This document shows positions 33,251-38,624 of a stretch of 38,624 nt of DNA, piece by piece. Origin of the DNA: Clostridia bacterium (GTDB taxonomy: Bacteria; Bacillota; Clostridia; Christensenellales; CAG-138). How positions within the stretch are numbered: the first letter of the stretch is position 1; each line of letters begins with the position of its first letter. The notes below the pieces were generated by a model, which was not told the DNA's origin, ran no database searches, and saw only the letters and a list, made by a program, of their open reading frames with translations. The stretch is from contig JAFZRT010000064.1 in NCBI GenBank assembly GCA_017619735.1, positions 1-38,624 of the forward strand. Reading direction: 5' to 3'. The translations under genes were made by a program, and so were the position numbers.

Positions 33251-33324
33251 AGGGGCATGATGTAATGGTAACATAGCGGTCTCCAAAACCGTTCTTCTGA
33301 GTTCGAATCTTAGTGCCCCTGCCA
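33251..33324 (+). tRNA. tRNA-Trp (CCA anticodon)
   Basis: A cloverleaf of 74 bases with acceptor arms AGGGGCA and TGCCCCT, anticodon loop CTCCAAA (anticodon CCA), T arm CTGAG-TTCGAAT-CTTAG, discriminator G and an encoded CCA. One G-U is present in the T stem. It is the integration target of the island that follows. Confidence 0.97.
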
Positions 33325-33464
33325 CATAAGAACCGTGATTTTGATACAATCTCACGGTTCTTTTCTTTTGCTTTTCAATTGAAAAAGTCAAATAAAACAA
33401 AGCTTTTTAGCCATACCGGAATCGTTGGCATAGTAAAAAAGTGTAAAAAATGCAAGCCCGACGG
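33299..33464 (+). repeat. Left boundary direct repeat of the island (attL-like)
   Basis: From the T arm of the tRNA (GAGTTCGAATCTTAGTGCC) through its terminator to AAGCCCGACGG at 33454-33464. The same order recurs at 37496-37662 with nearly the same spacing (155 against 156 bases), but with many differences between. Confidence 0.8.
33328..33370 (+). terminator. Terminator of tRNA-Trp
   Basis: AAGAACCGTGA (33328-33338) with TCACGGTTCTT (33352-33362) and a T-rich tail. Confidence 0.9.
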
Positions 33465-33501
33465 ATCGCTTCGCTGGGCTTTTCATCAGCATGCAAGTTA
33501 G

Positions 33502-33600
33502 GTTCGTTTGTCAGAGGGGTAGTTCGTTTGACAGAGGGCGGTTTGTTTGACAGAGCCTCATTTCGTTTGATAGAGGGGGGGGAGTTCGTTTTACAGAGGG
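33502..33600 (+). repeat. Five iteron-like direct repeats
   Basis: GTTCGTTTGACAGAGGG-like copies begin at about 33502, 33522, 33541, 33561 and 33584. Each differs at one to four positions. The spacing of about 20 bases is close to two helical turns, as for iterons or recombinase arm sites. Intervening bases vary little, unlike CRISPR spacers. Confidence 0.85.
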
Positions 33601-33712
33601 TATTTGGTTTCTTTTTACCAGTCATAAAGTGATGGCATTTAGGGCTCATTTATGGTACAATATAATTGGGTATAATCTTCACTTGAAGAGTTTTACAAGA
33701 GGGATTGATAAC

Positions 33713-36259
33713 ATGAGCGACTTGCATAGAAACTTCACGGAATCATGGAATATTCAATATGTCTGTGCTAAACAGTATTTTATTGATAATGGAAATTTGT
33801 TGGTTCCGGGCACTTATGAAACTGACACAGGATTGAAGCTCGGAAAGTGGATTTCTCACCAAAGACGTGCCTTTATAAAAGGTGTGTTGCCAAAGGATAG
33901 AATAGAGTTACTGGAAGAAATAGGAATGGTATGGTCGGTATATGATGCACAGTGGCTTGAATACTACGGCGTGGCAGTAGAGTATTATCGTGAAAATGGG
34001 AACTTATTTATTCCTCGCCAATACATTACAAATGATGGGCTGAAATTAGGATTATGGATTGTAACCCAAAGAAGACAACATTCGGATGGAATTTTAACCG
34101 CGGAAAGAATAGAACTGCTTGAAAAAATAGGAATGGTATGGAAAGTTAATGATAGACAGTGGCAAAACAACTATGACTTGGCCGCTGAATATTATAAGAA
34201 AAACGGCGACTTGCTCGTTCCTCAACGATATATAACAACGGATAATACACCATTAGGATCATGGATCTCTCATCAAAGAAAGAATTATCAAACAGGCAAA
34301 TTGTCGGAAGATAGGATAGAATTGCTTGAAAAAATAGGCATGGTTTGGGATCAGCCAAGTACAATCTGGGAAGAAATGTATAAGTTAGCACAACAGTATT
34401 ATGAGGAGAACAATAACTTAAGCATTTCAAACACAAGCTTTGTATACAAAAATGCTAGTTTGGGGAGTTGGATAGTGACTCAAAGAAAGAACTATACCTT
34501 AGGCAGACTCACTGATAAGCAAATCACCCTTCTAAATAAGATTGGTATGGAATGGGTGTATACTAACAATCCCGATTATGTATGGGAAAAGAACTACAAT
34601 ACGGTGTTAGAATTCTATTCCAAATATAAGCATCTTTATATTCCTGTTGGTTATGTTACCGAAGATGGAGTACGTCTTGGAGTATGGCTGTATGATCGAA
34701 AACTAGAGTACAAGAGGAATGCTCTTAGTGCGGATAGAAAAATGAAGCTGGATAGACTAGATAAAACGTGGCTAGAGCCAATTAATACTAAATCATCTTT
34801 CCCGGAGCAGGCGGTGCTGTTTTACATCAAGCAAGCTTTCCCCTCTGCAACAAAACTTAAATCTAAAGAAATAAGTGAAATAGATATATACATTCCAGAG
34901 CTAAAAACTGGGATAGAATATGACGGTCCTAGCCATAATAACAGGGTTGATGATGATATTAGAAAGAGCAGAGTATGTAAAGATAATGGTATTCAACTAA
35001 TTAGGTTAAGAGCTATAGGTCTTCCAGTTTTAAATGATGACTCACATAAAATACTATTATCAGACGATTCGTTTGAGTCGTTAAATAATGGTATAATCGA
35101 ATTGCTTAATTATTTGATGGGTAACGATAATAGCATTAGTGTCAGCGTTAAAAGAGATTACATTGAAATAGCAGACAATTACATTAAAACGATAGATCTG
35201 GATTGGTATTTGATGTTTGAGAAGTTAAGAGAATACAAAGCAGAACATGGAAATATAAACGTTCCTATTTACTACAAGACACACGACGGAATACTTCTAG
35301 GCCATTGGTTAAGTAATATAAGAAGCAGCTATAAAAATCCCACTTTCGGGAATACGAGACTAAATTCTAATAAAATCAAATTGCTGGAGGAATTAGGTAT
35401 AGATTGGTCTCCAATAGAATCTCAATGGGAGAACATGTATTTGTTAGCAAAACAGTACTATAAGGATAATGGAGATTTATTGATTCCTGCTGATTATGTA
35501 ACGGAAGAGAATATAAAACTAGGAAGGTGGATTGGAACTCAACGATATAATCATAAGGAACGCATATTATCAGAAGAAAAAAGCTCATTACTTGATAAAA
35601 TAGGTATGGTTTGGTCGGTGGATGATTATGAATGGATGAAAATGTACGATTTGGCAACTGCTTATTATAGAAACAAAGGAGATTTACTGGTTCCAGATAA
35701 ATACAAAACCAAAGATAAAACATCTTTGGGAGCGTGGATCGGGCGTCAAAGGAAGTTATACCGTGAAAACAAAATGCCAGATAAGAAAATAGGTTTATTA
35801 AACCAAATCGGCATGGTATGGTCGTTATCTGACTACGAATGGATGAAAATGTATAACTTGGCTGCCAGCTATTATACTACGAACGGTAACCTATATGTTC
35901 CCAAAGACTATAAAACAAGTGATAACTTTTATTTAGGAGCATGGGTTGAACGACAACGAAAACTGTATCAAGATAATAAACTGTCGAAAAATGAGGTGAT
36001 TCAATTAAATAAGATTGCTATGGAGTGGTCAAAAACCGATAATAAGTGGATGAAGAATTATGAACTGGCCGTTTCGTATTATAACGATAATGGCGATTTG
36101 CTGATCCCTAGCAGGTATAAAACAAAAGAAGGCATTAACTTGGGGACATGGATTAAGAATCAAAGGAAACGCTCCAAGACGGGAACAATTACAACCGCAG
36201 AAAAGGAGTTATTGAATAAAATAGGTATGGTTTGGAAGCTGGGAGAAAAGGAAACATAA
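33713..36259 (+). CDS. HA-repeat protein with central PD-(D/E)XK-like nuclease domain
   Basis: This 848-residue protein has ten helicase-associated (HA, PF03457-like) repeats of about 69-77 residues, five before (1-362) and five after (494-848) a nuclease-like domain at 363-493. Each repeat reads roughly W..Y..A..YY..NGDLLVP..Y...LG.WI..QR...L...LL..IGMVW. The middle domain has FPEQ (E365), SEIDIYIP (D391), GIEYDG (E402, D404) and IQLIRLRAIG, like DUF559/Vsr-type endonucleases. There is no helicase motor. The ATG at 33713 has GAGGG upstream; -10-like TATAAT at 33671. HA repeats probably bind DNA, so a sequence-specific nuclease is inferred. AT-rich codons mark it as acquired. Confidence 0.85.
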   Translation: MSDLHRNFTESWNIQYVCAKQYFIDNGNLLVPGTYETDTGLKLGKWISHQRRAFIKGVLPKDRIELLEEIGMVWSVYDAQWLEYYGVAVEYYRENGNLFIPRQYITNDGLKLGLWIVTQRRQHSDGILTAERIELLEKIGMVWKVNDRQWQNNYDLAAEYYKKNGDLLVPQRYITTDNTPLGSWISHQRKNYQTGKLSEDRIELLEKIGMVWDQPSTIWEEMYKLAQQYYEENNNLSISNTSFVYKNASLGSWIVTQRKNYTLGRLTDKQITLLNKIGMEWVYTNNPDYVWEKNYNTVLEFYSKYKHLYIPVGYVTEDGVRLGVWLYDRKLEYKRNALSADRKMKLDRLDKTWLEPINTKSSFPEQAVLFYIKQAFPSATKLKSKEISEIDIYIPELKTGIEYDGPSHNNRVDDDIRKSRVCKDNGIQLIRLRAIGLPVLNDDSHKILLSDDSFESLNNGIIELLNYLMGNDNSISVSVKRDYIEIADNYIKTIDLDWYLMFEKLREYKAEHGNINVPIYYKTHDGILLGHWLSNIRSSYKNPTFGNTRLNSNKIKLLEELGIDWSPIESQWENMYLLAKQYYKDNGDLLIPADYVTEENIKLGRWIGTQRYNHKERILSEEKSSLLDKIGMVWSVDDYEWMKMYDLATAYYRNKGDLLVPDKYKTKDKTSLGAWIGRQRKLYRENKMPDKKIGLLNQIGMVWSLSDYEWMKMYNLAASYYTTNGNLYVPKDYKTSDNFYLGAWVERQRKLYQDNKLSKNEVIQLNKIAMEWSKTDNKWMKNYELAVSYYNDNGDLLIPSRYKTKEGINLGTWIKNQRKRSKTGTITTAEKELLNKIGMVWKLGEKET

Positions 36260-36335
36260 TTGAGAATATATGGTCTGGCAGGACGGAACGCCTGCTTGGC
36301 AAAAAGCCTAAGCAAATAAACACTGGAGATGAAAA

Positions 36336-37133
36336 ATGAGCAAGAAACACTATGGGAAATGTGCATTATGTGGGAAGATTGGAACGCTTTCTTTTGAACA
36401 CATCCCACCAGAATGTGCCGGCAACGATTCTCTGATTAAAGCATATAGCTTTAAAGACTTATTGTGTGATGAAAAGGACAGATTGCCATGGGAAACAGAA
36501 GGGCTTCATTATGAGCAAAGTCAGAATGGCCACGGTAAGTATTCACTGTGCGAGAAATGTAATTCGTTAACTGGTCATCTCTATGGTAAAGAGTATCAAA
36601 AGTTTGATTTATTTGCGTTAAGAGTTGTTTCTGAAAACAAGGATCCTAACAAGTATTGTGCCGAGTTAAAAAAGGCTTATCCAAATAGGTTTATAAAACA
36701 AGTACTGTCATTGTTTTGCTCGATTGAGCCTGAATACTCTGCATATGATGAACTTCGCAGTTTCGTTCTGGATAAACACGCGAAAGGACTGGATAAAGAT
36801 AAATTCAGGTTAACTATGTTCTTTGTTAGGAACGAAATACTTATGTATTCCGGAAACAGTAACCTAATTAGTTGCGATAAAAGCAAGGATACTATTGTGA
36901 ACCAGCTAGTAGCTTACCCTTTGGGATTTCTGCTTTATCTTAATCCATCTAATCAGAAGAACTATGAGGGAACGGATATAACCCTTTTCGCAGACTATGA
37001 TTACGACCATGAAGACGATATTGTTTTCCCAATAGATATACGTGAAGTAAATACAGGTTTTCCCCTTGATTTCAGAACAAAAGATGAATTACTTAAAGCA
37101 ATTAATACAGAGAAAGTGAAAGAGCCAAGCTAA
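36336..37133 (+). CDS. HNH-type endonuclease
   Basis: This 265-residue protein has an HNH_5-like zinc-bound nuclease core near its start: CALCGKIGTLSFEHIPPECAG (C9, C12, EH at 20-21) and CEKCNSLTGHLYGKE (CxxCN, residues about 72-76). The rest is a helical and beta region with no known family. The ribosome site GGAG is seven bases upstream of ATG. It lies 76 bases after the HA-repeat nuclease gene, on the same strand and with the same AT-rich codons, with no clear promoter between, so the pair is likely an operon. Its target is unknown. Confidence 0.85.
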   Translation: MSKKHYGKCALCGKIGTLSFEHIPPECAGNDSLIKAYSFKDLLCDEKDRLPWETEGLHYEQSQNGHGKYSLCEKCNSLTGHLYGKEYQKFDLFALRVVSENKDPNKYCAELKKAYPNRFIKQVLSLFCSIEPEYSAYDELRSFVLDKHAKGLDKDKFRLTMFFVRNEILMYSGNSNLISCDKSKDTIVNQLVAYPLGFLLYLNPSNQKNYEGTDITLFADYDYDHEDDIVFPIDIREVNTGFPLDFRTKDELLKAINTEKVKEPS

Positions 37134-37153
37134 AAAACCGAAAAATGGTTTTT
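37133..37153 (+). terminator. Terminator of the island operon
   Basis: AAAAACC with GGTTTTT over a 7-base loop, beginning at the HNH stop codon. The stem is AT-rich and fairly weak. Confidence 0.65.
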
Positions 37154-37261
37154 GCATCCATGTTTAATGAAACGCATCCCTTCCATCTTCATGCACCCTT
37201 CGCTCTGAAAATGCACCCGAAACGGCGTAAGGTTGCATTGTATCAAAATGACGCACTCAAC

Positions 37262-37304
37262 CCAATAAAAAGCGGATACCCACCGGGTATCCGTTTTTTA
37301 TTGG
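37262..37304. terminator. Long near-perfect terminator hairpin
   Basis: CCAATAAAAA-CGGATACCC pairs with GGGTATCCG-TTTTTATTGG across a 3-base loop, with T- and A-runs that suit both strands. It is the second terminator after the HNH gene. The bases from 37154 to 37261 hold no gene, but the word ATGCACCC occurs twice. Confidence 0.85.
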
Positions 37305-37405
37305 CAGCGAGAGCTTAAATGATGAACTCCGAGAATCCGCCGCAGACGGATTCTCTAAGCGTTCCGTCACGCAAGCGGGACGGTAAACAAGAAAATCGGA
37401 ACGCG

Positions 37406-37525
37406 GAGTTCAGAATCTTAGTGCTCCTCATTGCGCGGAGTTCAGAATCTTAGTGCTCCTCATTGCGCGGAGTTCAGAATCTTAGTGCCTTTTTTGAGTT
37501 CAGAATCTTAGTGCCCCTGCCACAT
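37406..37525 (+). repeat. Array of four tRNA-Trp 3'-end fragments
   Basis: Copies of GAGTTCAGAATCTTAGTGC begin at 37406, 37438, 37470 and 37496. The first three have a 32-base period (CTCCTCATTGCGCG or a shorter joint between). The last continues into CCCCTGCCACAT as in the tRNA. All four have TTCAGAATC where the tRNA has TTCGAATC. Confidence 0.92.
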
Positions 37526-37662
37526 CTGTACCGTGATTGATAATGATACGATGTCACGGTTCCTTTCTTTCTCCTGCAACTAAAAAACCAACGAATGAAA
37601 GGCTTTTCATCTTCGCTATTGAGTTGGTCTATTCAGAAAAATGTAAAATCCAAGCCCGACGG
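37496..37662 (+). repeat. Right boundary direct repeat of the island (attR-like)
   Basis: The last tRNA fragment, a terminator-like ACCGTGA...TCACGGT (37530-37560) and AAGCCCGACGG at 37652-37662, in the same order as the left repeat. The first arm of the terminator has lost its AAGAA. A second hairpin with a GGGC arm follows each copy. Confidence 0.8.
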
Positions 37663-37695
37663 TTCATTTAGCCGGGCCGTTTTCCATACACGCTG

Positions 37696-37724
37696 TTGCT
37701 TCTTCCCGCAGGCTATATTATAAT
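37696..37724 (+). promoter_or_regulatory. Promoter of the lipoprotein at 37764
   Basis: TTGCTT, 17 bases, TATAAT on the plus strand, about 30 bases before the GGAGG ribosome site. Confidence 0.6.
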
Positions 37725-37763
37725 GGTAATGCAGAACCGCCCCGGCGGAGCTTGGAGGCAACC

Positions 37764-38483
37764 ATGAGAAAGACCGCTGCATTTGCTTATATTATTATTT
37801 TGTGTTGCACTGTATTGTGCTGCGCCTTGTCATGCAGCTGTATTGGTCCCGACAAGGACGTTTCATCCGAGACGGACATCCCGGCGGAAGTGACGGACGC
37901 GTCGACGCAGACCCCTGCAGAGCCGACTGAAACCATCACTGCAGCTCCGACGGAGGCCCCGGAAGATACACACTGTCCGGTGACCGTCGAATGGCTTGCC
38001 GCAGAGCTTATGTATCGCTGTTACGAGGGATGGATCGCGCTTGAGCAAGCCGACTTTACGGATATCATGGACAGGAACGCGGATACAGACCTGTTCTTCT
38101 ATGCAAATCAGCTCGAGATCGAATGCGTAAGGATGGGGTTGCTCGATAACATTCTGAGGACTTCTTCGGGAGAGGCTTTCATTTCAAGCGTTATCGACGA
38201 ATCGGAGACGGATATAACTGCGGACATATATGTATTTACACATGTGGAGTGGGCGGATCCCATGCAAAGCGAAGGGGCGGGCACGAGCATTCGGATCACT
38301 GTCGATAAACAGAGAATGGTAATAATCGCTTTCGATCAACCCAATATCCATGAGGGCATTTACTCGGTGCACCTTAAGCCGCTCGCCATGCGCTTCAGGG
38401 CGGATGGCTCTTCTTGGGAGGAAGCAGATAAAAACGCTTTCGACGAACTGCATTCGAGACTTGAAACCAACGGTGGCTTCTGA
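37764..38483 (+). CDS. Lipoprotein, unknown function
   Basis: This 239-residue protein has a cysteine-rich lipoprotein signal (MRKTAAFAYIIILCC then ALSCSC), a Thr/Pro/Glu linker (about 33-72) and a folded domain of unknown family with WLAAELMYRCYEGWIALEQ and several beta segments. The lipid cysteine could be either of the SCSC pair. ATG at 37764 has GGAGG five bases upstream; an in-frame TTG four codons earlier is too close. It returns to GC-rich codons, marking the end of the island. Confidence 0.8.
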   Translation: MRKTAAFAYIIILCCTVLCCALSCSCIGPDKDVSSETDIPAEVTDASTQTPAEPTETITAAPTEAPEDTHCPVTVEWLAAELMYRCYEGWIALEQADFTDIMDRNADTDLFFYANQLEIECVRMGLLDNILRTSSGEAFISSVIDESETDITADIYVFTHVEWADPMQSEGAGTSIRITVDKQRMVIIAFDQPNIHEGIYSVHLKPLAMRFRADGSSWEEADKNAFDELHSRLETNGGF

Positions 38484-38522
38484 ATCCACCGGCCGGCAGG
38501 GCCGAGAAGGGGAGGGGAACAC

Positions 38523-38624
38523 ATGCGAAAGACCATCGCGCTGATCGCGGCGCTCATTACGCTCCTTGCCGCGCTGTGCGGCTGCGGGGAGAAAAAGCCC
38601 AAGCCCGACGTGATAAACGACGGC
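38523..38624 (+). CDS. Lipoprotein, partial at the right edge
   Basis: Only 34 codons are seen. The N-terminus MRKTIALIAALITLLAALCGC with GEKKPKPD after it is a lipoprotein signal, and MRKT matches the signal start of the gene before it, 39 bases upstream. GGGGAGGGG precedes the ATG. It probably shares its transcript. Confidence 0.75.
   Translation, partial: MRKTIALIAALITLLAALCGCGEKKPKPDVINDG

Larger units (their letters stand above)
33299..37662. mobile_element. AT-rich genomic island at tRNA-Trp
   Basis: The stretch between two diverged direct repeats, about 4.2 kb from one boundary to the other, is far more AT-rich than the GC-rich neighbours and uses different codons (AAA, ATA and TTA common). 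It contains iteron-like repeats, the HA-repeat nuclease gene, an HNH gene and an array of tRNA 3'-end fragments. No integrase, relaxase or transposase is seen, so it is a remnant, a satellite, or depends on an integrase elsewhere. Confidence 0.8.

Noticed and set aside
33502..33600. CRISPR array
   Set aside because: The repeats are only 17 bases, degenerate, with intervals of 2 to 6 bases, and no cas genes.
33629..33712. Earlier starts for the HA-repeat nuclease (ATG at 33629)
   Set aside because: These codons have no HA character, no ribosome site and would overlap the AT-rich promoter region.
36260..36335. Promoter or terminator between the HA-nuclease and HNH genes
   Set aside because: Only a weak GGCAGG/CCTGC stem and no clear -35/-10 pair were seen.
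37406..37525. CRISPR array or a second tRNA
   Set aside because: Joints are identical rather than unique spacers, and only the tRNA 3' end is present with a disrupted T loop.

Overview
The window looks like the chromosome of a GC-rich anaerobic Firmicute, most likely a gut Clostridia lineage (Oscillospirales or Christensenellales type). The reasons are strong Shine-Dalgarno sites, consensus TTGACA-17-TATAAT promoters, an MreB of the Gram-positive type, a rubredoxin-first rubrerythrin, ferredoxin-tailed aldo/keto reductase, iron-sulfur cysteine desulfidase, a dockerin-bearing secreted protease-like protein and many threonine/proline-tailed lipoproteins. The exact taxon cannot be read from the sequence.

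Region 1 (1-3543): mreB on the minus strand with a palindromic tandem repeat beyond its 3' end, a tiny Arg-rich membrane protein gene on the plus strand whose ribosome binding site lies in a hairpin, and a translationally overlapping aldo/keto reductase plus kinase-like pair. Region 2 (3544-10690): a probable minus-strand operon, ttcA-like, S41 protease, mfd, cysteine desulfidase, with overlapping or very close junctions. Region 3 (10537-11357): an 820-base gene-poor stretch holding divergent look-alike promoters, a structured transcript or 33-codon ORF, a 200-base AT tract and a structured intergenic repeat. Region 4 (11358-15745): SulP transporter, GlsB-like protein, reverse rubrerythrin, a large lipoprotein and a GNAT acetyltransferase. 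Region 5 (15822-23781): a secreted caspase-like dockerin protein, a YdcF-like protein, a protein with a broken P-loop, an acyl-carrier-like protein without its serine, a lipoprotein with an apparent ATA start, membrane proteins and an SPFH/zinc-ribbon protein. Region 6 (23856-33144): a stand-alone SNF2-type helicase related to those of conjugative elements, oligoendopeptidase F, two paralogous lipoproteins, a VOC protein and a phosphopantetheinyl transferase.

Region 7 (33251-37685) is the most interesting. A tRNA-Trp gene is followed by an AT-rich island of about 4.2 kb bounded by two diverged, collinear direct repeats of about 165 bp that begin inside the tRNA 3' end. The island carries five iteron-like repeats, a gene for a protein with five helicase-associated (HA) repeats, a PD-(D/E)XK-like nuclease domain and five more HA repeats, and an HNH-type nuclease gene. 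Its right edge has four tandem fragments of the tRNA 3' end. No integrase is present. I infer a two-gene nuclease/defence-type island at a tRNA hotspot; function is untested. The window ends with a lipoprotein and the start of another.
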